DNA of 64,000 nucleotides from Hofstenia miamia (taxonomy: Eukaryota; Xenacoelomorpha; Acoela): assembly GCA_004352715.1 (NCBI GenBank), contig SCFE01000026.1, positions 1,534,782 through 1,598,781 of the forward strand. The letters run 5' to 3'. The position numbers and the translations under genes are program-made. Below are positions 37,102 to 49,355 of this stretch, piece by piece. The notes beneath the pieces were generated by a model. The model had not been told where the DNA came from, searched no databases, and saw only the letters and a program-made list of their open reading frames with translations. Positions within the stretch are counted from its first letter, which is position 1, and every line of letters begins with the position of its first letter.

Positions 37102-38146
37102 ATGATACTCAAATAATAGAATTGGTTGGTGGAGAGCTTTCAAAAAATGTTCACTTAACAAGAAACACTCAATTCTAAAGTAAAATGAGCGAAATATACT
37201 TAAAAATTCAGCTTGGCGGTGAAACTTTTACTAAGTTTACTTTACTAAAGACTGTAAAATTTGTATGGAGAGGTCACCTAGGCATGATATCAAAATTGCT
37301 ACTATCATTTGGAGTGAATTTGGAGAGACAAAGCTATGTAAACTCTATCAACTGCAACTACTGAGGTGGAGAACTTCTCTATTAATGAAGTCACAATAAA
37401 TTGGCCATTAAATATTACTATACAGAGAATGAATTTTAAAAATTTAAATATTTCAGTCGAAATGCAAAATAAGTTCTAGGATAAAATTAAAAATAATGGA
37501 AGCATGCATAATCCAAAGCAATCCAACCTTTCAAAATGTCGTTTAAGATGAAATTGTTGAATCGGTTGTTTATCTCTGAAGCAGTAGGACGAAACATTCC
37601 TCTTACCTAAACATTTATATTAGTGCTTAGAAATTATCATGTGATGTACACAATTAAAAAAAGCCTGACCTTCACACAATCCTGAAGTAATCTTTTCCAG
37701 CTGGCTGGAAACTGCAGCAGACTACTTGATAAACAAGACATGTTTACACCAAAATCCTAAAGATGATATGAAGTTTAAGCACACAAAATTTGTTCTCATG
37801 GTTATTTAACAAATCAATTTGTTATTATACAGACGTATTTATTCCAGTAGTGCAAATAATTTTTGCAAGAAACATCAGATAATGTATTGAAAATGATAAA
37901 AATCTCTCTCTATATGCATATGCATGGAATAACTAAAAAGCAACAGATTCATCAAAAGTCAAATAATAATTCTTCGAAAATTTGAAATTGAATGACACTA
38001 AACTTTATGAAAAGAGTATTCGTCAACATATTTGCTACATTTAATTCAATAATTTGAATAGTTCCCGCGTAAATGTGCTCGATCTGAACGTAAGTATTAA
38101 GTATTGAATATAGATAAACCTAAATATTCATTAGAATGGACCAGAA
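36461..38146. other. No gene recognised; (AT)n at 37070-37099
   Basis: AT-rich sequence with one long AT-dinucleotide run. No protein-like frame was found beyond a 60-codon frame at 36516-36698, which has no motif. Confidence 0.6.
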
Positions 38147-38293
38147 TTGTCAACGAGCCGACATTTCCAAGCTCGGCTCGTTTAAATTTTGTGTAAGTTC
38201 GGCTCGGCTCGCGACATAAAATCTTTGAATGAGGCTCGTTTTAGCTCGTTATTTTTTTCAAAAAAATTGTGCTCAAAGAATTTTTTGCATAGC
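38147..38293 (+). repeat. GAGCC repeat family, copy c, cut by gap
   Basis: It begins TTGTCAACGAGCCGA and carries several GCTCGGCTCG words, then ATAAAATCTTTGAATGAGGC and a T-rich stretch ending TTTTTTGCATAGC at the gap. The last 80 bases match 39372-39450 in copy d with few changes. Confidence 0.9.
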
Positions 38294-39293
38294 NNNNNNN
38301 NNNNNNNNNNNNNNNNNNNNNNNNNNNNNNNNNNNNNNNNNNNNNNNNNNNNNNNNNNNNNNNNNNNNNNNNNNNNNNNNNNNNNNNNNNNNNNNNNNNN
38401 NNNNNNNNNNNNNNNNNNNNNNNNNNNNNNNNNNNNNNNNNNNNNNNNNNNNNNNNNNNNNNNNNNNNNNNNNNNNNNNNNNNNNNNNNNNNNNNNNNNN
38501 NNNNNNNNNNNNNNNNNNNNNNNNNNNNNNNNNNNNNNNNNNNNNNNNNNNNNNNNNNNNNNNNNNNNNNNNNNNNNNNNNNNNNNNNNNNNNNNNNNNN
38601 NNNNNNNNNNNNNNNNNNNNNNNNNNNNNNNNNNNNNNNNNNNNNNNNNNNNNNNNNNNNNNNNNNNNNNNNNNNNNNNNNNNNNNNNNNNNNNNNNNNN
38701 NNNNNNNNNNNNNNNNNNNNNNNNNNNNNNNNNNNNNNNNNNNNNNNNNNNNNNNNNNNNNNNNNNNNNNNNNNNNNNNNNNNNNNNNNNNNNNNNNNNN
38801 NNNNNNNNNNNNNNNNNNNNNNNNNNNNNNNNNNNNNNNNNNNNNNNNNNNNNNNNNNNNNNNNNNNNNNNNNNNNNNNNNNNNNNNNNNNNNNNNNNNN
38901 NNNNNNNNNNNNNNNNNNNNNNNNNNNNNNNNNNNNNNNNNNNNNNNNNNNNNNNNNNNNNNNNNNNNNNNNNNNNNNNNNNNNNNNNNNNNNNNNNNNN
39001 NNNNNNNNNNNNNNNNNNNNNNNNNNNNNNNNNNNNNNNNNNNNNNNNNNNNNNNNNNNNNNNNNNNNNNNNNNNNNNNNNNNNNNNNNNNNNNNNNNNN
39101 NNNNNNNNNNNNNNNNNNNNNNNNNNNNNNNNNNNNNNNNNNNNNNNNNNNNNNNNNNNNNNNNNNNNNNNNNNNNNNNNNNNNNNNNNNNNNNNNNNNN
39201 NNNNNNNNNNNNNNNNNNNNNNNNNNNNNNNNNNNNNNNNNNNNNNNNNNNNNNNNNNNNNNNNNNNNNNNNNNNNNNNNNNNNNNNNNNNNN
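38294..39293. other. Assembly gap, exactly 1000 N
   Basis: A placeholder gap bounded on both sides by copies of the same GAGCC repeat in the same orientation, so the assembler probably failed on a tandem or nearby duplicate. It could also hide further exons of the minus-strand pseudokinase gene. Confidence 0.99.
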
Positions 39294-39650
39294 ATCGAGC
39301 CGTAAGTTCTAAGCTCCGCTCGGCTCGCCTCGGCTTCGTTTAAATCTTGAGTACGTTCAGCTCGGCTCGCCACATAAAATCTTTCAATGAGGCTCGTTTC
39401 AGCTCGGTATTTTTTTTAAAAATTGTGCTCTCAGAATTTTTTACATAGCTCTTCCTATTATTTAATAAAAACATTTCTTAAATAAGATTATAGGAAAGGC
39501 ATACTGACTGCAAAAATAAGAAAAATCTCCATAATCATATTAACAAGCAGAAATATAAACTTGCTTTGCCTAAAATAGGCTCGTTGTATATCAAATACTG
39601 TGCTCAAGCCCTGCTCGGCTCGTCAGAAGCTCGACTCGTACTCAAGTCTG
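39294..39650 (+). repeat. GAGCC repeat family, copy d (right part)
   Basis: It starts inside the unit (ATCGAGCCGTAAG), repeats the ATAAAATCTTTCAATGAGGC block of copy c, continues through an A/T-rich middle, and closes with GGCTCGTTGTATATCAAATA and CTGCTCGGCTCGTC. That closing section is the inverse of copy b. The unit is therefore at least about 0.4-0.5 kb, has no reading frame, and has inverted ends. The natural reading is a non-autonomous DNA transposon; the superfamily is undetermined. Confidence 0.8.
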
Positions 39651-40624
39651 GAATGGAAAATTCTAAGTTTGTCTACGTTATGATGATAATCAATCTTGCT
39701 TTAGTGGCCAAAACGACATGACAATTAATCAAAAAGATATAACTTTGGTATTTTTAGTGTAACAAACGAATCAATAAAAATTATGTGTAACGATGACATA
39801 TTTAACTGCCACTTAGAAATAAAATTTCCAATATTTATGGAAATATTTCAAGAATTTTTTATAAATTCATTATCTGAAGAGTAAACGGTGTCTCAAATTC
39901 AAACTTTGCCTTACTAGTAAAAAGTTATCATAGCCAATCGAGGACCTCACTTAATAACGAAATACAAAAGCCACATTCAACAGTTTCCAAGCGAATACGG
40001 AATTGTAGAAAATAGGTGAAAAAGCGAAAACGCATTTTTAATAGCAGAATTTTTTCTTTAGACAAGAGGAACATCTGTCCAGGCAGAAGTTGGGAATAGT
40101 AACACAATTCCTTCCTATAATTGTTCTCTTATATTTAAAGAAGCAAAGAACGACAAATGCCTTTTCCAAATTACATTAACAGTCGAGATATTGAATTAAA
40201 CATTCATTCTTTTTCACTATTTTGGGAAATCTTCATCTCGCGATATAACAATAAACCACTTTGCAACACATAATGAGACCATTTTTTCAAACTTATTTAT
40301 AATTTATTCTTTGAAAATGACCCACTAGAATGAAGCGATAGCAATTATGCTGCATCGAAAAATGAGATGAATGATGAGTAGCTGGTTAATAAATAAAAAT
40401 TTCACGATTTCTGAATTTTTTGTTATTGGGCTGAGGATTGAGGTGTTCAGGACCAAGAGGGTCTAATAATGAAAGAAAGTGCACGACCATGGTCACGAAA
40501 AATGAATTTATCTACATTCAAAAAGCAGTTCTTCATTGATTTGGAAAATTTTGCAAGGATGTTAAGTTATCATAAACGCATTTTAAAATATAATTCGAAA
40601 TATAAGAATACACTCAATACTTAC
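39651..40624. other. No gene recognised; possible missing 3' exons of the pseudokinase
   Basis: AT-rich. On the minus strand an acceptor-like CATTATTAG near 40467 opens a 46-codon in-phase frame (TLLVLNTSILSPITK), but it does not resemble a kinase C-lobe, so it was not adopted as an exon. Confidence 0.45.
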
Positions 40625-43600
40625 ATTATTTCTATGAAGAACACCATCTCCTGCAAAAGAATGGAGAGTCAATTCACACAAAATGATACCATATGCGAAT
40701 ATATCAGTCTAAAGAATGAATTTTAAAAGTAAAAATTTTAACAGTTTATATTGGAAAATTGTTTATACTGGTAGATGTTGTTGAAATGTCAATTTTGTCA
40801 ACAAAGAATTTATTGCACTCCATCTGCTCATTTATATTTTGTTTTCAAATATTTCATAAAATAAACAATGCATATTTTAAACAAATAAAGGAATACTTGA
40901 AAAATGCACTGACTCTCCTAACGTAAACTGCTTGCTGATTAATCACACAAAATATATAACTATGAAAGATTTAATACGTTATTAAGGTTGCTTAAATTTT
41001 GTTGCAACACAAAAATTTGGTTAACAAAATTTCACACAGAAATATATCTGAAATTCCACGAAGGCAAGCAAGAAAGCATTTCCAAAAATATGTTAAAAAA
41101 TGAACAACCTCAAGAAATTAATACAAAACATCTGAGCAATAGAAACTTAGCTGAAAAGTAAAACTGGACATTTTTAGTGTACAAAAAACATACTACAATT
41201 TAAATGTATGCAATACTTACGCTTTCAGTAAATGGTTTGCCTTTTATTTGCTCAGGAGACGTCCAATGAAATGAGTTAGTGAGAGATTCATCCAATCTAC
41301 TAAAATTTCCCTATAACAGTGATACTAACAAATTAAATGAAATATTTAAACTTTTTAAACAGTACGTTTATGTTATGACATTTAGCACAAATAAACAGGA
41401 TTTAAAAACATTTTGGCCCCTAATGATCTACGAACAGTCAGTTGAGTATTTTAAGCATCATTACTATTTGTAATAAAACAACCTTGAATAAAGTAAACTT
41501 TACAAAAATTCATTCATAAGCAATACAATCAAGTAAATATTAATAGTAATGGAAATATTTCAATTAGTTTGATGAGCTAGAAATTGATTTTAAAACTCAT
41601 CTCAATGTAACATTTGCAAATTTGGGTAATCTAAACAACGGAAAAAATAAGACTATAAAGGTCAAATTCGACTGGCTAAGACACTAATAAATCAAAAAAA
41701 CAAATACTTTTTTAATGTATTCGGATATTATTATTTTTTGATATTTTAAAAAACTGATCTTATATGAATCAGTGGGGTCATTATTTGGAGGCCAGGTGCG
41801 AGATGTTAATTTAGTATCTCACCCCACATCCTGACAATTGATGTATTAAATTTTCAGTAAACGTTTTGGTGTATATTATATAATTTTTAATGAATATTTT
41901 GTACTATTGGATATTTTTTCCTAATTTTGGCTCCCAATTTTTGGTTTATTTATATAATTACTTTGTTATTTTGATAATTTGTGCCCCAAAAAGCTTCAAA
42001 TTCCAAACTTGGGCCCCACATTTGACGAAAATTGCTTATAATAAGCAGTATTTTTAGAGAGTAAAAACTTTTATTAACATTTAGGGGCCTGGTGCGGAAA
42101 CAATTTAAAAGCTTAAAATTATAGGAACTTTGCTTCATACTATATTTTTACCAAAGTTCTCCGCAATTATGGAATATTACAATTCAATCATAAGCTGTTA
42201 ACTTAGATCTCACAAGTGCTTGTTGATTCATAAACAATTCTGATCTAAACAAATTACAGTGCGCACACTACCACATATTAATATGAACAGACGGTTATTT
42301 AAATCTACAAATTATTATAGTAATTCCTTAAAAATTGATTTGCAATTTAAAGAATATGAGGTTTAAATATGTTTTTTCCGAGTCATTGCCTTTTATGAAT
42401 TTAAAACGTTCAATAAAGGTTAACATAGAAACCATGTTTTTATTGATTGTACACAATTAAATGAAATATGTAGTAAGAAAATTCAATTTCATTCAATAAG
42501 AAAAAGCCTTTCATGCCTAAATTATATGTAGGCCTATAATATAAATTTACGTCTATAAATAAAAGTTTATCCAATTTACGTCTTCATAATACATTCTATT
42601 ATTTGTTCATTGATAAATTTCTTTACGAGAGAGTGAAGATTTCATTTATTTGATAAAATGCTACGTCAAAATTGATATCTGGGCCTACTAGCAATGAGGT
42701 CCTGTTTAATGTAAAGAAGCTACGCCTGCAATAATCTATAAATTAATATTTTAAAGTATGGTTCATTGGAGATTTGGTAAACAGCATGGGTAATATGTGT
42801 GTATACATTCAGCATAATTGCTTTATAACGATCATGCAAAGAAAACAGCAAACACAGTCGTTAAAAATGGTGGGCATAAACTTCCTGGGGATCAAATTTT
42901 TAATTCGATGATCGTTATAAAAGACAAACAAGTTACAAAAAAAATTATTGTTCCAAAATAGTGGATTTCACAAATACGAGTAATGAGACGCTATAGGGAA
43001 AGGAAGTCTTTTATGGCGCGTGTTCATAAACCTGAAAAGCAAACATGGATGAAATTAAATGTTAGCAATGTCGTCACAAAAGAGGTGTCTTTTCCCACGA
43101 CCACCTAAACTTGGTCGTTATAAAAAATTTTATTACATTGGAAAGGTTACGATTTAGGGGGAAATTATTTTTGCTAGATAAAAAACAATTCCGCTATATA
43201 TATATATATATATATATGAAAGTAAGAGGAAATATAAAACTAATGGAAAATTCATTCAAGTAGTAATTCAAGATTCGATTATAACATAATTTTGAGTGTT
43301 GATTGCACATATTTTACTGTCAATCTCGCAAAAGTTATGCACTTAAAATACATTGTTAAAACAGGAAATTTAGTCCAACCTAACGGGTTCCTATAATGTT
43401 TACTTACATTACTTTTCAATAATTCAAACACTAATGTCAAATGCAAATTTGTAGTTTTTATAGCATTGCTGTTATTGCGAGATATGAAGCTTATCTCAAT
43501 TGCCGCATGTACATTTTTTGTTGATTTACTCAGAAAGCCAATATGACCACTTGGATAAATATAGTTTAAACATAGGTAACCATTATTATTTTATCCAAGA

Positions 43601-44668
43601 TTTATGTTATGTATTTATGTATAATAGTGATTATTTACAAGTAAAATATTGGACAATCAATAACTTCACATAGAACAAGTACCAAGTTTATTTCAATAAT
43701 GAGTTATGTAAGAAATGTTTGTAGGTTCGAATTAAATTTTATGATCTAACATCGATTATATATTAATGAAAATGGATGCATTGAATGCAAATTCACCACT
43801 CAGCATAATTCATCTCAACATTTTACTACTTAGCGTGAAACATATATTTTTTTAAAATACAATAAGCAAATATATGAATAAGATTAAGCACTATGTAATT
43901 AAATGGATAAAAATATCTACAATCAAGTTTCATAGCAGAACAAAGCATTAAGTTACCTTAGATTTGAAATTGGAGAAGGAAGAATTTCCAAAACACTAGT
44001 GACGACCCCAGAATTAAATTTAAGATAAACACTCTAAAGAACAAATATTGAATAACTAGGAAAAAAAGCTCGTATTTATTTACATTAGAGGAGAGATGTC
44101 CATGAATACGTTTTTTATTGTGCAAGTATGATAATGCTTTGACTATATCAAATGCGACATGAACACGTTGTTGACAGGTCAAAATGACTCGAGAAATTCG
44201 AAGATAGTTGGATAAACACTGTACACCTGGATACTAAAAAATATAGAATTATAAAAATATATATAACTATTAATAAGCTACGTACATCTGTTAAGATATG
44301 ACATTTATGGCCAACTAACAGAAACCCTTGTATGCTAAAAACGAAGTAAGCAATAATGAAAGTAGTTAGCTACTTACGAAATGAGATTTGGATGGCTTAA
44401 TGTACGAATAGAAGACACTTCTTCTAATAAATCATTGCTAAGTAAAATTCCGCGAGATACTATTAGTTTCAAACGATTATTGCTAAGTGAAAGAACCTAA
44501 AATGCGTTGTTCAAATCACAACAATAAACAAGTATACCTGATATGAGTCGATAAAACAACCATGATTTAATTGATTAATTTGAACTAAATCGTCACATGA
44601 ATAAATGGTTCCAAACTCATCAATATTGACAGCTTTGCTTTGTTTAGCCTTTATGGACATTGCAATTA
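40625..44668 (-). CDS. Predicted pseudokinase (protein-kinase domain, seven exons, partial)
   Basis: Seven minus-strand exons join in phase with GT-AG introns: 44668-44538, 44496-44378, 44334-44286, 44233-44084, 44033-43957, 41296-41221 and 40708-40625. The order is that of a kinase domain, closest in wording to the tyrosine-kinase-like/TKL type. Glycine loop: QLNHGCFIDSYQ. Beta-3 region: NRLKLIVSRGILL. Helix C: LLEEVSSIRTLSHPNLIS. Hinge: GFLLVGHKCHILTD. Helix E: RVHVAFDIVKALSYLHNKK. Catalytic loop: RIHGHLSSN. Then VLEILPSPISNL where DFG should be, TSPEQIKGKPFT (APE-type), and TDIFAYGIILCELTL (helix F). HRD is HGH, DFG is LPS, the glycine loop is broken and the beta-3 Lys is unclear, so catalysis is unlikely and a scaffold or regulatory role is inferred. 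No stops interrupt the exons. The region after helix F and the N-terminal exons are missing; 44660 offers an ATG but an acceptor just upstream is as likely. Confidence 0.88.
41785..41900 (+). repeat. Dispersed repeat shared with 55285-55400
   Basis: GAGATGT-AA-T-..CCCCAC-CTCC.AATTG.ATGTATTAAATTTTCAGTA...GTTTTG.TGTAT is common to both places. It lies in the 2.66-kb intron before the sixth pseudokinase exon. A related GGCC.GGTGCG word recurs at about 42085. No ends or coding capacity were seen. Confidence 0.6.
43195..43217. repeat. (AT)n microsatellite in pseudokinase intron
   Basis: Uninterrupted AT dinucleotides. Confidence 0.85.
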
Positions 44669-45480
44669 CTAATCGAATAATTTGAAAAAATCATTCTAAA
44701 ACATTTATAATTTAATGAAATATGTCACGCTGAATAGCCGTGAATCGGTTAGCAACAATTACATTTAATGAAATAATATATTTAGAATTTAAAAGAGGAC
44801 AACATGAGAAAATTTGTTCCAATATATACGTTAACGATTTCAGTAAGTGTATTAACTCAAATGTTATTTTTGAATGGATATCCTCTAAACTTTGTTTAAT
44901 CAATATTTATGAATGTTAAGCAATGTAGCAAGGGGGTGAACATTTTAAAATTCCTGGGTATTAAAAGGAATTGTAGGAGACAGCTGTTAACCCGGCTGTT
45001 TGATTTCGTAATTCGGCCAGCTAGCATGTTAGTTGCGTTATGTAGCAAATAGCATAATTTCCTTTCATAACACCTTTCTTGATTTACAATAAACCCATTG
45101 CAAGGCATTGCTCATTAGGTGATGGTAATAACTATATGCACTGATTTCAAGATGAGTAGAACCAGAACATATTTCAAACTGTTAGTTATTTGCAAACAAA
45201 AATCAAAAACATGTTTGAGAGTTGAATTTAATATTTTAATCGTCAACAGAATTAGTTGCTTTATGCGTTGTCATGCTTAGTTGATAAATGGTAGAAGAGA
45301 GATTGATAGGGGCTCAACAAAAAGCACCAACGTTCGAGTCATTAACTGATATATACTCTAAATGGAAAAGATAGATATTTTTACTATTACCGAAGTTGTT
45401 TAGTTTAGAAGGGCTTCTACTGAAATTGTTTAGTTTCATGGCTCTGCAAAAGATATTGCATTAAAAATAGGAAACAAATA
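44669..45480. other. No gene recognised
   Basis: Expected to hold upstream exons or the promoter of the pseudokinase gene. Minus-strand frames at 44712-44903 and 44896-45108 show no domain. Confidence 0.5.
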
Positions 45481-45491
45481 CTGCTAATTCG

Positions 45492-46119
45492 CTCAAAGAT
45501 CTTCGGACAGACTTCGATAGTTCATTTAAAATCATTAACAATGACAAAGCTTATCAAAACGTCACTCAGTTGGTAAACAAAATGAAAGAGCGTAAAATGG
45601 ATCTTAATGACACTATATCAGCTGCAGAACTCATTCTTAAAGCCAGAATTGCAGACTAACAACGAGTTGTGATATTAGCGTCATTGAAATTGTCCTTAAA
45701 AGCTGTTAAAGAAATAATGTTCTGAATGGTACTCGTAGATAAGCAAAGGGTCCAAACAAAAATCAGCCTTGTCCAATTTATGGTTCCCGACTTCAGGGAG
45801 CAACCATCAAGCTGAGGAGGAAATGGCAAAAATTTCGAATATGGTTAACGATTCTTCAGATAAAATTGAAAATGCAACATTTTTTGTTTGTTTTTTAGTA
45901 ATTATGGGAGTAAGTTTTGGAATAATGGACACTGCCTGTACACATACGCTTGCAGTGAAGAAATCGCTATATGCTTTTCTAAAAGCAACGAACATCAAGT
46001 TATCACAATTACATGTAATTATATCATTTTCATTATTAGTATTTGGTGGGAGGAAAACACGGAGATATTTGTTTCAATTTGAGATACACCTCTGTTTCTG
46101 CCGATTGCTAAACGTTTAA
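45492..46119 (+). other. Two protein-like open segments, unrecognised
   Basis: The first frame (45492-45656) reads LKDLRTDFDSSFKIINND and VTQLVNKMKERKMDLNDTI, and is stopped by TAA at 45657. A second (45769-46119) contains NHQAEEEMAKISNMVNDSSD followed by a hydrophobic FFVCFLVIMGVSFGIMD stretch. The first loosely recalls helical segments of hAT-type transposases, but the evidence is thin. The hydrophobic part may simply be AT-rich DNA. Confidence 0.25.
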
Positions 46120-48740
46120 TTGTTGTAAGCATTATTGAAGATTAAAAATGATTCAAACATTTATTGATATTCGAAAGAATCTAATCAAAATCGAGGATAA
46201 GGAAGTGGACATTACATGTTAAATTTAATTTGTCATTATTCCAGAATGAATACATTTATTGGTTTTCTGTTTATAAATGGAAAATGATTAGAAAAATCAG
46301 ATATAAGAAAACTCCATCTACAGTTTCGCCATCCATGTGCAACTTAAATTCCCAAGAACTATAATACATGTAGTCCATATCATAAACCTAATCTAAACCC
46401 TATTGTGTCCATGCCATTTCGAAAATTTTTAATGAATGTGTCGCTTTAGATCTATTTTGTTGGATGATATGGTTAATGAGAAAAATTTAGTTTTTACATA
46501 AATTTGATTTATTTTCACGATATTCATTGACATTTATCAAACTAGTAAAGAATCAAAGCATGTTGAGGAAGTATATACTACCTCTGCATTAATAGAATTT
46601 TAAAGCTTACAGGTTTTGCAAACATTTTATTACCAAAAAATGCATTTTCTCCTTAGCAAGTTATTTTCATAAAGAATGCAATTAAATGCTTGATAATTGA
46701 ACACCTACAACGGAGCTTAGAATGTCTAAATATTTTACCAACCACTTAAATCTGTTAGGAAAAATAAGGTTGGCTTGTATTTAAATACAAAATTAAGTCT
46801 TTTGTTGTTGATAGATGGGCAACAAGAAATAATTGATGAGACAGAAGTCAATAGTGACACAAGTTAGATAATGGCAAAATTATGATAGAACAGATAGTAG
46901 TAATGACGGATAAGGAATCCTCTAGTCAAACATATTATAAGGGTAGATGAGTTTGCTGAGACTTAGCCTCAATTAGTAGACTTTGAGCCTCAATTAGTAA
47001 TAATGTCTATGACAAAGTTAAGCTTGATGACAGCATATATACTGGATCTTAACTACCAAAACGAAGCTTAGTGTTTTGGTATTCGGGGTATAAGCACATC
47101 GATACTGAAAATTCACTAATCAATTCACCGATATCTGCTAGAGGGCTTACCAAATTAGTTGTGTTGCTTCCAATTATTTGCTTAAGAAACTTCAATCTAC
47201 GTTCTGAATAATATTTTGTTTACTTACTATAATTTCCACATTATTAACTAAATATTCAAGGCAAAATATACTAAAATTTAGGGTTTATATATTGCTTACG
47301 CATATGGAGTAGTAATCACAGTGACAATTATGTTTCTAATGATTTTACAGAATACTTGATCTAATGCATCGCGACTAATTGCCATATAGATCTAAAATTA
47401 GGAACCAATTAATGAATGATATTGATATTATTATAAAACTTTTTGTTCCAAGAAAATAAAGCATGCAGCATTGAAATTAAGTGGAATAACTTTAGGCTTA
47501 ACAAATTATGACTGAAATATTAGTTTATTGATTTATTCAGTTTCTAGAATAGGTACTTACACTCTTATTTGATTTTTGAATCCCTGACAACAAGGATAAG
47601 AAATTATTTTACAAATTATGTTTCGAAATGAATACCAGGTGGGACAGGATTCTTGTATAACATTAAATTTTTTTGAAGTATTTATTCTATTACCAAAATT
47701 TTGTGATTAAAAAATATAATGTATTTTGCTTGAACTATTGATGAGTAAATTAATATTTGATAACAATGTCTTACATAATAATTTTAATCAGAAATTCTTG
47801 GACTTGTTATTTAAATATTCATAAAAAATTATTAAGAATTTAAAAAATTATTTTTTGATTTGAAAAATTGCTCTCATATTATAGCCGACTATAAATACGT
47901 AGCAAGTTTTTTTTACTATCCTTGAGAATTTGAGAAGCTCCCGAAATGTAAGTAACATTCCTGAATATTTCCATTTAAAAAGTTGCAGTTTATTATTTTC
48001 ACTGGGATTACTGTTTTCAATTAGCAATTTCCAGCAACACAAACTCGTAGTATTTCTTGTTGCTTAAATTGATTAATTTTACGTTTCTTGTATTTGTTGC
48101 ATTTGCAATAGTATGTGCCTTAGGTATCTCTCTTATTATATCCTAGAGCAAATGGCCATTTAATGATATTAGAGCATTTGGATACTTACAATTACAGCTT
48201 AATATTATTTTGCAGCTTCCTAACTTGATATTATATATATATATATATATATAGTTTAGATTCCGGTATTATACACTGGTTTATTGGAAACTGAACTGCA
48301 ACAATGCAATAAGAACAAAATTTCAATGCTATTGCAGTCTTTGCATGACAATCTCATTTGTTCATACAAAAGAAAATGCTCATAGTGTAGTGAAAGTTAC
48401 AAAGCATTCAATGGACTAATTACCATTTTAGCATTTAATTTTTTAGTGAAAATCCAATTCTTTCCTAATATTTAGCACCAGTAACGAATTGTTATGAAAA
48501 AAAACAAACCTATACTTTTTGAGTGTAGATATTGTGAATAGTGCATACACAAGCTAGTTATATAAATCTGAGTCGATAATTTTATGTTGCGCCTAAAATT
48601 TTTACAGATATACACATCACAAATTTAAATATATAGATCCCTCGAAATGTTGGCTCTCATTTCTCTATTGCAGTCTGTATTGACTTCAAAAAATGCATAC
48701 AGTTTAAGCATGACATTCGGTTTATTTATGACATATATTG
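46120..48740. other. No gene recognised; (AT)n at 48232-48253
   Basis: AT-rich sequence without protein-like frames or element ends. Confidence 0.6.
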
Positions 48741-48747
48741 TTAATCA

Positions 48748-49250
48748 TTAGTAGTGTCTATGTCCGCCATGGTTTTGGATGCAATCTGCAACTCTTTGTT
48801 GCATGAATTCAAATAAATTGTCTGTTTGACATGGTATGACACCCATTCACGTAAAGCGAATTAAATAGTTGTGCTGTACTGGCTATTGTATGAGTGCCCA
48901 GACATTTTTTGAGTTCTGACCACAAATTTTCTATTGGATTCAGGTCCGAACTCATTGCTGGTCGTGTAATTGTGAATTTCCATTTTAAGCAAGCCTTGGA
49001 GAGACAGCACTGCAGCTTAGCTCGTGGCCCCAAATTATATTGCTTCCACCTCCACTCTGGTTGACCTTTAAGGCATAATGGTTTTTTGTAACCCCATCGT
49101 TGGGAGCAGGTCTGCGATTATGCCATGGGAATCTTATCAGAGAATACGTTGAGCTTCCATTTGGGTGAATGTCCAATGCGGACATGCAGTGAAGCAGGAA
49201 CAAGCCATTGAGCCCTGTCGTGTTTTTTTGATTAAATTTCAGAAGTGTTC
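48748..49250 (-). pseudogene. Tc1-like transposase, C-terminal half, internally deleted
   Basis: Minus-strand pieces read IHPNGSSTYSLIRFPWHNRR, then VTKNHYALKVNQSGGGSNII, WGHEL, and, after a deletion, TRPAMSSDLNPIENLWSELK. They end EFMQQRVADCIQNHGGHRHY at a TAA (48748-48750). SSDLNPIENLW carries the third catalytic acidic residue (Glu) of the DD34E triad, and ..RV...I...GGH..Y is the usual Tc1 terminus. The segment between WGHEL and the SSDLNP box that holds the second Asp is missing. Several frameshifts are present. Terminal inverted repeats were not found. Confidence 0.85.
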
Positions 49251-49355
49251 CTATTCATCTCTTAGCTAGGAGCACATGTTATTTTACTATTTATATAACT
49301 CTTCACACTGTGTGCTCCACAGATGCATAATCAAGCTAACCTTAGGTATATGCAG

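Noticed and set aside
40320-40467. Extra in-phase minus-strand exon for the pseudokinase
   Set aside because: The acceptor and phase fit, but the 46-codon translation does not resemble any part of a kinase C-lobe.
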